From positions 1 through 6,979 of the forward strand of contig CAJXGP010000105.1 of assembly GCA_913053915.1 (NCBI GenBank): a stretch of DNA of 6,979 nucleotides. The letters are read 5' to 3'. Positions 1-5,965 of the stretch are shown in pieces. Position numbers and translations under genes: made by a program. Source of the DNA: an uncultured Ignavibacteriales bacterium. GTDB taxonomy: Bacteria > Bacteroidota > Ignavibacteria > Ignavibacteriales > Ignavibacteriaceae. The first letter of the stretch is position 1. Every line of letters begins with the position of its first letter. The notes under the pieces were generated by a model, which saw only the letters and a program-made list of their open reading frames with translations, made no database searches and was not told where the DNA came from.

Positions 1-1
1 T

Positions 2-295
2 GATATCTTTATAAACGAGATCAAAAAGGCAATTTTATATCAAAAAATTTGGCAGGCTTTTACTGTACTTCTGCCGGTACAGTCAGTGGGTGTGATGGGT
101 GATTCCAGAACATACGAAAATGTACTGGTTCTTAGGGCTGTTACTTCGGTGGACGGCATGACTGCCGACTGGTACAGATTTGATCATGATTTCCTCGCTA
201 TGGTATCAAATGAAATCATAAATAAAATTAAAGGAATAAACAGGGTGGTTTACGATATTAGTTCAAAACCGCCTTCTACCATTGAATGGGAATAA
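2..295 (+). CDS. guaA: GMP synthase (glutamine-hydrolysing), C-terminal 97 residues, 5' end outside the window
   Basis: This is the last part of GMP synthase, the cytoplasmic enzyme that aminates XMP to GMP using glutamine and ATP in purine synthesis. Only the C-terminal dimerisation domain is present; the glutaminase and ATP-pyrophosphatase domains lie before base 1. The frame is open from base 2 and ends at TAA 293-295. Recognisable family blocks are [17 protein letters not shown], then [17 protein letters not shown], and the near-invariant ending [14 protein letters not shown]. In the family this domain forms the dimer interface and contributes to XMP binding. An internal GTG at 86 is not the start, because the homology continues upstream of it. 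The next gene begins on the base after the stop, so the two are probably cotranscribed and translationally coupled. The identity is secure. Confidence 0.96.
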   Translation, partial: DIFINEIKKAILYQKIWQAFTVLLPVQSVGVMGDSRTYENVLVLRAVTSVDGMTADWYRFDHDFLAMVSNEIINKIKGINRVVYDISSKPPSTIEWE

Positions 296-1198
296 ATGAA
301 AGATATTTATAATCTTAAAATTAAAGTTGCTCGCGATTTTGAAGTTCAAGGAAAGCTATTGCATGCCGCACAAGTTTACATCTCAATTCTTAATGAGTAT
401 CCCGATTTTACCGATGCTTATTTCAGCCTTGCAAATCTTTATGAGTTGATGGGTAAAATAAAGCCGGGAATTGAGCTACTTGAAAACTTTCTTGACCGGA
501 ATCCGAAGGATTATGATGTTAGGTTTTTTTTAGGGCAATATTTACTGCGTAATTCTATGTGGGACGAAGCAGTAAAAATATTATCATTTATATCACCTCA
601 AGAAAATCTCATGGTTTCATTTTTTATCGGTTATTCTTATTTTATGCTTGAAGAATATGAATTGGCTGAGATTAATTTCAAAAATTTTATCTCACTTAAT
701 GACAAAGGAGATTTCTTACATGAAGCATATATTTATATGGCGAAAATTGAACTCTATCTTGAAAGGTATGAAAGTGCTTTGGATTATGCAAAAAAAGCTG
801 AAGTATTGTATTCAAGTTTTTGGGAACTAAATTTGATTTGTGCTGAAATTTATTATAAAACGGATATGACTGCACATGCTCTAAAAGAAATTGAAAAAGC
901 AATTAAATTAAAACCACAAGAGCCGGCTGTTAGAAAATTAGCCGGATATATTTGTTTACAAGCTAAAGAATATCTAAGAGCCGAAAAACAATTTTTGAAA
1001 TTCATTGAGTATAAGGAAGATGTATCTTTCGATATTTATATTAAACTGGCGGAAATCTGCCTTAAAGTGGAAAAGATCAAAAATGCTTTAATTTATTATG
1101 ATATTGCATTAAAAATCGAGCCGAAAAATCCTCTAGCGATAGTGGGCAAAAAGAAGGCTTCATTAATACTTAAAAATATTGTGGCTAATGATGGGTAA
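296..1198 (+). CDS. Tetratricopeptide (TPR) repeat protein, probably cytoplasmic
   Basis: This 300-residue protein is made almost entirely of TPR helix pairs. About eight repeats can be placed, near residues 5-37, 39-71, 73-104, 106-138, 143-175, 176-208, 210-242 and 245-278. They show the usual small/aromatic pattern, for example DAYFSLANLYELMGK and NALIYYDIALKIEPKNP. There is no signal peptide, lipobox or membrane segment, so a cytoplasmic scaffold role is inferred; no catalytic domain is attached and the partner is unknown. The ATG directly follows the guaA stop with no gap. Only a weak GGGA (288-291) precedes it, so translation probably depends on coupling. Its 3' end overlaps the next gene, which also carries TPRs but is exported, so the two may be related in origin. 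The TPR assignment is firm; the function is not known. Confidence 0.9.
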   Translation: MKDIYNLKIKVARDFEVQGKLLHAAQVYISILNEYPDFTDAYFSLANLYELMGKIKPGIELLENFLDRNPKDYDVRFFLGQYLLRNSMWDEAVKILSFISPQENLMVSFFIGYSYFMLEEYELAEINFKNFISLNDKGDFLHEAYIYMAKIELYLERYESALDYAKKAEVLYSSFWELNLICAEIYYKTDMTAHALKEIEKAIKLKPQEPAVRKLAGYICLQAKEYLRAEKQFLKFIEYKEDVSFDIYIKLAEICLKVEKIKNALIYYDIALKIEPKNPLAIVGKKKASLILKNIVANDG

Positions 1199-1751
1199 AT
1201 TTAGATTATTATTTGGTTTTATAATCTTTCTCCTTTTGGGGAGAATATATGCACAAAATACCTCTAATAACAATAATGAAAATATAGAATTTCAGCTTGC
1301 TTTAAATCTTTATGAATCCGCTCAATATAGTGATGCTTTACAATTATTTGATAAAATAATAAACTCTTCACAACCAACCCCTGAAACTACAATATCAATC
1401 CTTTTTAAAGGGAAAACATTCCTCAAATTAAAAAAATATGACGATACTGAGAAAGTACTAAAAGAATTTATTCAAGTTTACCCGGGAAGTAAGTATGTTA
1501 ATGAATCTTGGATTGTATTGACTAAAACAGAGCTTCTGCAGAATAATTATTTCCAAGCTTTTGAAGATTTATTGTCCGTGATTAAAACGACGGATTCTAA
1601 ATATTATCTTAATTATGCGAAAAAAAACGCCGGGAAAATAGCACTGAACTATTTAAAACCCGGACAACTTAAGATAATAAATGATAGTACATTAAATCAA
1701 AAATTGAAACCAATATTAAAACAATCGTTCTTATTGGGAAAATGTATTTAA
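1188..1751 (+). CDS. Exported TPR protein, 5' half of a split LpoA-like periplasmic binding protein gene
   Basis: The 187-residue product begins with a clear signal peptide: a short basic start (MMGKFR), a hydrophobic core (LLFGFIIFLLL) and a cleavage site after RIYA near residue 22. An Asn-rich linker follows, then degenerate TPR repeats over roughly residues 35-140 (for example ALNLYESAQYSDALQLFDKI). The ATG pair at 1188/1191 was chosen because it leads straight into the signal peptide; the frame stays open back to a TTG at 1179, which only adds MWL. The gene overlaps the preceding stop by 11 bases. The reading ends abruptly in the middle of a TPR motif (SFLLGK then CI and stop), and the motif continues in the -1 frame (MYLSNGNYDKA). 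I infer this is the N-terminal half of one gene completed by the 1742-2944 frame, either by -1 frameshifting at 1736-1742 or because of a one-base deletion. Confidence 0.8.
   Translation: MMGKFRLLFGFIIFLLLGRIYAQNTSNNNNENIEFQLALNLYESAQYSDALQLFDKIINSSQPTPETTISILFKGKTFLKLKKYDDTEKVLKEFIQVYPGSKYVNESWIVLTKTELLQNNYFQAFEDLLSVIKTTDSKYYLNYAKKNAGKIALNYLKPGQLKIINDSTLNQKLKPILKQSFLLGKCI
1736..1742 (+). other. Candidate -1 ribosomal frameshift site (slippery heptamer G GGA AAA)
   Basis: In the upstream frame the codons read TTG GGA AAA TGT ATT TAA, so G GGA AAA fits the X XXY YYZ rule exactly. A -1 slip re-pairs the two tRNAs on GGG and AAA and continues with ATG TAT TTA in the downstream frame. The joined product, about 585 residues, has a complete TPR repeat across the junction. 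The closely related GGGAAAG heptamer is the established slip site of phage lambda G-GT. I see no strong downstream hairpin and no good Shine-Dalgarno-like stimulator upstream. A missing base in the GGG or AAAA run (real mutation or sequencing error) is therefore a serious alternative. Confidence 0.5.
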
Positions 1752-2944
1752 GTAACGGGAATTATGATAAGGCACGAACCACATTTGATAATATTTTAAA
1801 TTTCTATTCTAATACAGAAGAAGGTAATGAAGCAAAAGGATTCATTCAAAAAATACAAAACAATGATTTAACGAATGTCGCTACACCTTTAATTGGTATA
1901 TTGCTGCCGATACACAAGCATATAAGCGGTGAAATTTCCGATGCCGGTTCTGAAATTCTCGGAGGAATTAAATTTGCTATTTCAAATTATAATAATACAC
2001 ATAAAGAAAAAGTAGGTTTATTAATAAGAAATACCGAAGGTGAAAATAAAAATATTCAATTGATTAAAAATGAATTTTCTTCATTGCCACAAATGAAATT
2101 AATAATAGGGCCGATTTATAGCAATGAGGTAAAAAAAGTGCTTGATGTATTTAAAGATACAAACATTCCCATTATTTCTCCTACAGCTACCGAAAATGGC
2201 CTAACGGATTTATATCCTAACTTTTTTCAAGCAAATCCGTCATTTGCCATTAGAGGAAAAGTAATGGCACAATACATTTATTATGTGGAGAACAAGAGAA
2301 AAATGTCGGTTTTAAATGCAATAGACGGTTATTCCCCGTTACTTGCAAATGCATTTGTTGAGGAATTTAAGTCACTTGGTGGAGAAATACTCAGCGAGCA
2401 AAACTATAGAAGTAATACTTTCGATTTGAGTGAACAAGTATCAAAAATTGCCGCGGATTCATTAACTTTAGAGGGAGTATATTTACCTTTAGCGAATAAA
2501 AGCGATGTACCTGCCATACTTTCACAATTTGTTCAACATAATTTAAATGTACCGATTTATGGAAATCAAGATTGGTTTACGGCCAAAGGTTTTGAAACTT
2601 CTCCCGAATTAAGCAATAAATTAACTTTCACTTCTGATTATTATATTGATTTTAACAATAAAGCATTTCAAAAATTCAGTAAAGATTTTCTTAATATTAC
2701 AAATATTGACGCCGACCGGAATGTTTTGTACGGATATGATATAACCGAGTATGTGTTAAATATTGTTAAAAATTTTAATAGTAGCAGAGATACAATTAAG
2801 AACGAATTAGAATCCGGTATAATTTTCAGAGGTTTTCATAATAATATTTTCTTTGACGGAAACCGAGTAAATAAATTTCTAAATATTGTACGGTATAAAG
2901 ACGGGAAGTTCGAACTGGTAGATAAGTTTAAAGCCGGCAAATAA
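1742..2944 (+). CDS. Periplasmic ligand-binding domain (Peripla_BP_6 / LpoA-like), 3' half of the split gene
   Basis: The frame encodes 400 residues. Residues 1-35 complete a TPR (YLSNGNYDKARTTFDNIL). From about residue 48 a type I periplasmic binding fold begins with PLIGILLPIHKH and an AGSEILGGIKFAI block. LIIGPIYSNEVKKV and then NIPIISPTATENGL follow, the hallmark motifs of branched-chain amino-acid receptor and LpoA-type proteins. TPR repeats before such a domain are the LpoA arrangement; E. coli LpoA is an outer-membrane activator of penicillin-binding protein PBP1A. Here the export signal is a plain signal peptide in the upstream frame and not a lipobox. On its own this frame has no signal peptide, and its ATG has only GGGA two bases away, so independent translation of a working protein is unlikely. 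Sugar or amino-acid binding is an alternative role; no transporter genes are adjacent. The fold is confident, the ligand unknown. Confidence 0.82.
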   Translation: MYLSNGNYDKARTTFDNILNFYSNTEEGNEAKGFIQKIQNNDLTNVATPLIGILLPIHKHISGEISDAGSEILGGIKFAISNYNNTHKEKVGLLIRNTEGENKNIQLIKNEFSSLPQMKLIIGPIYSNEVKKVLDVFKDTNIPIISPTATENGLTDLYPNFFQANPSFAIRGKVMAQYIYYVENKRKMSVLNAIDGYSPLLANAFVEEFKSLGGEILSEQNYRSNTFDLSEQVSKIAADSLTLEGVYLPLANKSDVPAILSQFVQHNLNVPIYGNQDWFTAKGFETSPELSNKLTFTSDYYIDFNNKAFQKFSKDFLNITNIDADRNVLYGYDITEYVLNIVKNFNSSRDTIKNELESGIIFRGFHNNIFFDGNRVNKFLNIVRYKDGKFELVDKFKAGK

Positions 2945-2950
2945 TTATAA

Positions 2951-2957
2951 AGGAGAG
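2951..2957 (+). promoter_or_regulatory. Ribosome binding site that decides the radC start
   Basis: AGGAGAG, preceded by AA, is a strong Shine-Dalgarno sequence seven bases after the stop of the binding-protein frame. From the core AGGAG (ending at 2955) there are nine bases to the ATT at 2965, a normal distance. The distance to the in-frame TTG at 3019 is over 60 bases, so that TTG is not the natural start. GTG at 2957 touches the site, is out of frame and hits a stop after four codons. Confidence 0.6.
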
Positions 2958-2964
2958 TGCTGAA

Positions 2965-3645
2965 ATTTTAACAATTAAAGACTTACCTTTAGATGACAGA
3001 CCAAGAGAAAAACTAACTTTGCGAGGGGCACAAAACTTAACCGATGCAGAATTATTAGCAATTTTATTACGAACCGGCACAAAAGGGAAATCCGTAATAA
3101 GTATTGCTCAAGAATTGATAACTAAACATTCTAACCTCGCAGTACTTGCATCTGAACCTATCACTTCTTTGATGAAAAATTCAGGGATAGGTAGAGATAA
3201 AGCAGTTACTCTATTAGCAGCTTTCGAATTGAGCAGAAGAATTATTTTTCAATCAAAATGGTTTTCTAATAAAAAAATTACATCTCCCGCTGAGATCGGT
3301 GAGATTTTTATCCCCTTATTAAGGGATGAAATAAAAGAAAAATTCATGATTATTTGCCTGAATTCTGCTAATAAAATAATCAAATATGAGGTTATATCGA
3401 TTGGAAATTTGAATTCCAGCGTAGTTCATCCGAGAGAAATATTTAAAGTAGCAATTGAAAATAATTCTGCAAGTGTGATTTTAGTACATAATCATCCCAG
3501 CGGCAATACCGAACCGAGCAACGAGGATATTAAAATTACACGAAAATTAGTTGAAGCCGGTAAAATAATGGATATTCCCATCTTTGATCATATTATAATT
3601 GCAGGGAATACATATACAAGTTTTGTGGAAAGAAAGTTAATTTGA
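2965..3645 (+). CDS. radC: RadC family JAB/MPN-domain protein, apparent AUU start
   Basis: RadC-family proteins (UPF0758) pair an N-terminal helix-hairpin-helix-like region with a C-terminal JAB1/MPN metalloprotease-like domain. Despite the name, a DNA-repair role is not well established. From ATT 2965 the product is 226 residues, the usual family length. It opens with the conserved TIKDLPLDDRPREKL followed by LTDAELLAILLRTGT. The helix-hairpin-helix segment (NSGIGRDKAVTLLAAFELSRR) lies near residues 72-92. The JAMM metal-binding motif is intact: HNHPSG with His175 and His177, Asp188 in PSNEDIKIT, and a likely catalytic Glu142. No ATG, GTG or TTG lies in frame between the previous stop and 3019, and starting at 3019 would remove conserved residues. 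I therefore infer initiation at AUU, or less likely a missing base near the start. It is the last gene of the guaA operon. Confidence 0.9.
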   Translation: MLTIKDLPLDDRPREKLTLRGAQNLTDAELLAILLRTGTKGKSVISIAQELITKHSNLAVLASEPITSLMKNSGIGRDKAVTLLAAFELSRRIIFQSKWFSNKKITSPAEIGEIFIPLLRDEIKEKFMIICLNSANKIIKYEVISIGNLNSSVVHPREIFKVAIENNSASVILVHNHPSGNTEPSNEDIKITRKLVEAGKIMDIPIFDHIIIAGNTYTSFVERKLI

Positions 3646-3837
3646 TTGTGTATTCTAAAACATAGGAGAAAAATTAGAAAAATGTTTAATTTAAAATCAA
3701 TTATCAAAATAATTGTATATATTTACATTTAAAATTGTTATTTTGTTTGATAGGTGTAAAAAATTATTCATTTTTATAACCCGTGAAGGAAAAGATAAAA
3801 ATAAGTTAGCCATAAATAATTTATTGGAGGTCCTAAT
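3646..3837. other. AT-rich spacer between radC and the lipoprotein gene
   Basis: This 192-base gap separates the operon from the envelope module. It holds a perfect 7-base inverted repeat CAATTAT / ATAATTG (3698-3704 and 3709-3715) with a CAAA loop. That stem is mostly A:T and lacks a following T tract, so it is a poor terminator. TATAAC at 3775-3780 resembles a -10 box but has no good -35 at the usual distance. The strong downstream ribosome site suggests a real promoter lies here, but I cannot fix its position. Confidence 0.5.
3775..3780 (+). promoter_or_regulatory. Possible -10 element for the lipoprotein/LysM genes
   Basis: TATAAC matches five of six bases of the TATAAT consensus and would give a leader of roughly 50 bases before the ATG at 3838. 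A TTGATA at 3747-3752 resembles a -35 box but is 22 bases away, too far for a standard sigma-70 promoter. In such AT-rich DNA this match may be chance. Confidence 0.25.
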
Positions 3838-4113
3838 ATGAAAGTAAAAACAGCCCTTAGAAACGTTATTTTAATAGCTGTATTTGCCGTAACAGTTGCT
3901 TTTTTAAGCGGTTGCGGAGGCGTTAGTGAAACCGAAATGACACAGCTAAAAAGTTTAAGAAGCGAGGTCGGCTCACTTCAGACTCAGGCAAATTCTTTGA
4001 AGGCACTGAGATCAAAACTTACAAGCCAGATCTCGGAGAAAGAAGCAAAACTTCAAAAGTGTAACAAACAAAAAGAAGAGACCAAAGCTAATCTAAAAAA
4101 GCTAGGTCAATAA
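3838..4113 (+). CDS. Small coiled-coil outer-membrane lipoprotein, Lpp-like in layout
   Basis: The 91-residue precursor has a lipoprotein signal peptide: basic start (MKVKTALR), hydrophobic stretch (VILIAVFAVTVAF) and lipobox LSGC with the lipidated Cys26. Gly at +2 is not the E. coli inner-membrane retention Asp. The 66-residue mature part is almost all predicted alpha-helical coiled coil with Leu at heptad spacing (QLKSLRSEVGSLQTQANSL). Layout and size recall Braun's lipoprotein Lpp (58 mature residues), but the C-terminus is LKKLGQ and not the Lys that Lpp links to peptidoglycan. I see no sequence proof of homology. A second cysteine (Cys75) sits in the coil. GGAGGT at 3826-3831, six bases before ATG, is near ideal and suggests abundant expression. 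It is followed 40 bases later by an exported LysM protein, so the pair may connect outer membrane and cell wall; that is inference. Confidence 0.82.
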   Translation: MKVKTALRNVILIAVFAVTVAFLSGCGGVSETEMTQLKSLRSEVGSLQTQANSLKALRSKLTSQISEKEAKLQKCNKQKEETKANLKKLGQ

Positions 4114-4153
4114 GTTTATAAAATTTAATATAATTGAATTTGGAGGAAATATT

Positions 4154-4840
4154 ATGAAATTAAATAAAAATCTAATTGGTGTTTTCTCTCTTTTGCTTTT
4201 TTTCTCTGTCGCAGTTTTTGCTCAAGAAAAGAAAATGACAAAAGATGAGTGGCATGCTGAAATCCAACGTTTGACTACCGAAAAGGCAAGTTTAACCAAA
4301 GAAGTCGGCTCCATACAAATAGATGTAAATAATTTGAAGAAGAATGAAAACAGCATGCAAAGTTATAATGATTGCATGCAGGAACTTTACAAATTAGTCG
4401 GAGCTACTGAAGCTGATGTTGATAATTTTAAGCAAGCAGTTGTTGAATTAGATGGCAAAATCAATAGAAAAACAGGACTTAAGACTGATCGACAAAAAGA
4501 TCTCAATGCTTTAAAATCAAATAAAATCAGCGCACTTCCGGAATTCTTTAATGAAGTTCATTCCCAAATGCAAGCGGCACTTGATTCTTGGGTAGTCATT
4601 CCAAAAGAAGTTAACTATACGGTTGTTAAAGGCGATTGTTTGTGGTGTATTGCTCAAAAGACTAAATTTTATGGGAACGGTTTTGCTTGGCCTATGATTT
4701 ATAAAGCCAATCGTGATAAGATTAGAAACCCGAATTTAATTTATCCGAAACAAGTATTTTCTATTCCTCATTTGAATAACGAACAAAAAGCGAAATACAA
4801 TAAAATCAAAAAGAACTATAAGCCTGCTCCTACTAAATAA
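4154..4840 (+). CDS. Exported coiled-coil protein with C-terminal LysM peptidoglycan-binding domain
   Basis: The 228-residue product begins with a signal peptide (MKLNKNLIG, then VFSLLLFFSVAVFA, cleavage near residue 23 before QEKK). Residues about 30-125 are charged and helical with coiled-coil character, and no enzyme domain is seen. A LysM domain spans about residues 154-205: YTVVKGDCLWCIAQKT, then WPMIYKANRDKIRNPNLIYPKQVFSIP split across its second half. LysM domains bind the glycan backbone of peptidoglycan, so the protein probably sits in the periplasm on the wall. The first LysM helix contains Cys162-Leu-Trp-Cys165, where Ser, Asn or Asp is usual at the second position; another Cys is at 74. 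The tail is Lys-rich. GGAGGA at 4142-4147, six bases before ATG, is an excellent ribosome site. It is probably cotranscribed with the preceding lipoprotein gene and ends at a strong terminator. Confidence 0.88.
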   Translation: MKLNKNLIGVFSLLLFFSVAVFAQEKKMTKDEWHAEIQRLTTEKASLTKEVGSIQIDVNNLKKNENSMQSYNDCMQELYKLVGATEADVDNFKQAVVELDGKINRKTGLKTDRQKDLNALKSNKISALPEFFNEVHSQMQAALDSWVVIPKEVNYTVVKGDCLWCIAQKTKFYGNGFAWPMIYKANRDKIRNPNLIYPKQVFSIPHLNNEQKAKYNKIKKNYKPAPTK

Positions 4841-4852
4841 GATAGGCTTTAA

Positions 4853-4881
4853 ATTGTTAGACGATAAATTATTTAATTTTG
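4853..4881 (+). promoter_or_regulatory. Possible Bacteroidota-type promoter for phoH, overlapping the terminator
   Basis: TAATTTTG at 4874-4881 matches the Bacteroidetes -7 consensus TAnnTTTG. ATTG at 4853-4856 could serve as the -33 element, 17 bases upstream. Transcription would start inside the left arm of the terminator hairpin, so the phoH mRNA would lack the full stem. Only 15 bases separate the T tract from the phoH ATG, too few for a separate promoter. The match is suggestive only. Confidence 0.3.
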
Positions 4882-4919
4882 AAAAGCTCTTATCATTTTT
4901 TATGATAAGGGCTTTTTTT
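4882..4919 (+). terminator. Strong intrinsic terminator after the LysM gene
   Basis: The arms at 4882-4896 (AAAAGCTCTTATCAT) and 4902-4916 (ATGATAAGGGCTTTT) form a 15-pair stem with one G:T pair and a five-T loop. The right arm runs into a seven-T tract (4913-4919). It ends transcription of the lipoprotein/LysM pair 41 bases after the LysM stop. Confidence 0.9.
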
Positions 4920-4934
4920 ATTAATTGGTGATAT

Positions 4935-5909
4935 ATGAGTGCTGTTGAAAAACGAATGACGATCGAAAATGTCGATATGCTTTCCTTGTTGGGAATTAAT
5001 GATAATAATCTGAAATTTATTGAAGATCGATTTAATACTACAATAACCGTTCGAGGTGAAAATATTTTTCTCAAAGGTGCATTGGAAGAAGTTGAACTCA
5101 TTGAAAAAATATTTAAGGAAATGGTGTATGTTTTAAATACTAGCGGTTCGCTAAGTACAACAGATATTGAAACTATATTGAACCTTTCGATTCAAGGTAA
5201 AGAAATTATAAATGAAAAAGAATTCGATTCGATTGTTTTATATACAAAGAATGATGTAGTTAAAGCTAAAACGGCAGGACAATTAAATTATATAAAAATT
5301 GCTCAAAAAAATGATATTTGTTTTGCTATTGGTCCTGCGGGTACGGGGAAAACTTATTTAGCGGTGGCATTAGCTTTAGAAGGATTAAAAAGAGGAATAG
5401 TAAATAAAATCGTGTTGGCACGCCCGGCGGTTGAAGCAGGCGAAAGTTTAGGATTTTTACCTGGTGATTTTCGAGAAAAAATCGACCCTTATTTACGCCC
5501 TCTTTTCGATGCACTTGATGATATGATACCTTCGGAAAAATTGGAAAATTATATTGAAAAAAAAACAGTTGAAATTGTACCTTTGGCTTATATGCGGGGA
5601 AGAACACTTAATAATGCTTATGTTATTTTAGATGAGGCTCAGAATGCTACGGATATTCAGATGAAAATGTTTCTTACGAGACTTGGCGCAAATTCCAAAG
5701 CAATTATTACCGGCGATATAACACAAATAGATCTTCCTCTCAGAACAATCAGCGGGTTGGTGCAGGCTAAAGAAATTTTAAAAAATATCGAAGGCGTTGG
5801 TTTTGTTTACTTTGAAAAATCCGATGTAGTACGGCACAAATTGGTCAAAGATATTATTAATGCTTATGAAAAATTCAATAATTCCGGTAATTCAAATAAT
5901 AATAATTAG
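4935..5909 (+). CDS. phoH: PhoH family ATPase
   Basis: This is a cytoplasmic P-loop ATPase of the PhoH/PhoL family, 324 residues, a normal length. The N-terminal part (about residues 8-65; MLSLLGINDNNLKFIEDRF, then ITVRGENIFLKG) is the small KH-like region typical of the family. The ATPase domain has Walker A GPAGTGKT at 133-140, the RPAVEAGESLGFLPGD block at 163-177, Walker B VILDEAQN at 230-237, and TGDITQIDLP at 259-268. The end DVVRHKLVKDIINAYE is also characteristic; a short Asn/Ser-rich tail follows. Members are linked to RNA metabolism and phosphate starvation, but the exact reaction is uncertain. The start at ATG 4935 has only a weak GGTG ahead; ATG 4956 is a possible alternative. It is frequently next to ybeY in other genomes, but here mazG converges on it. 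Confidence 0.93.
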   Translation: MSAVEKRMTIENVDMLSLLGINDNNLKFIEDRFNTTITVRGENIFLKGALEEVELIEKIFKEMVYVLNTSGSLSTTDIETILNLSIQGKEIINEKEFDSIVLYTKNDVVKAKTAGQLNYIKIAQKNDICFAIGPAGTGKTYLAVALALEGLKRGIVNKIVLARPAVEAGESLGFLPGDFREKIDPYLRPLFDALDDMIPSEKLENYIEKKTVEIVPLAYMRGRTLNNAYVILDEAQNATDIQMKMFLTRLGANSKAIITGDITQIDLPLRTISGLVQAKEILKNIEGVGFVYFEKSDVVRHKLVKDIINAYEKFNNSGNSNNNN

Positions 5910-5965
5910 TGCAAAATTTAGCTCTGATAAAATATTAAGCCAAAGCTATAGAATATCACCATAAT

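Noticed and set aside
696..902. Minus-strand open frame inside the TPR gene
   Set aside because: It lies opposite a well-supported TPR coding frame and shows no recognisable domain; the + frame 648-830 is likewise a shadow.
3682..3732. Sixteen-codon hydrophobic frame (MFNLKSIIKIIVYIYI) in the radC-lipoprotein spacer
   Set aside because: AGGAG is present but 13 bases away, and in such AT-rich DNA short Ile/Lys frames arise by chance; no downstream attenuator pairs with it.
4736..5101. Minus-strand frame across the LysM end, terminator and phoH start
   Set aside because: It runs through a clear terminator hairpin and two well-supported genes and has no family features.
5326..5607. Minus-strand frame opposite the phoH ATPase core
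   Set aside because: It covers the Walker A region of phoH on the other strand; composition is low-complexity and no ribosome site is evident.
5910..5965. Bidirectional terminator between phoH and mazG
   Set aside because: Only weak pairings such as AGC/GCT around a CAAA loop and TAGCT/AGCTA with a long loop were found, with no T tract.
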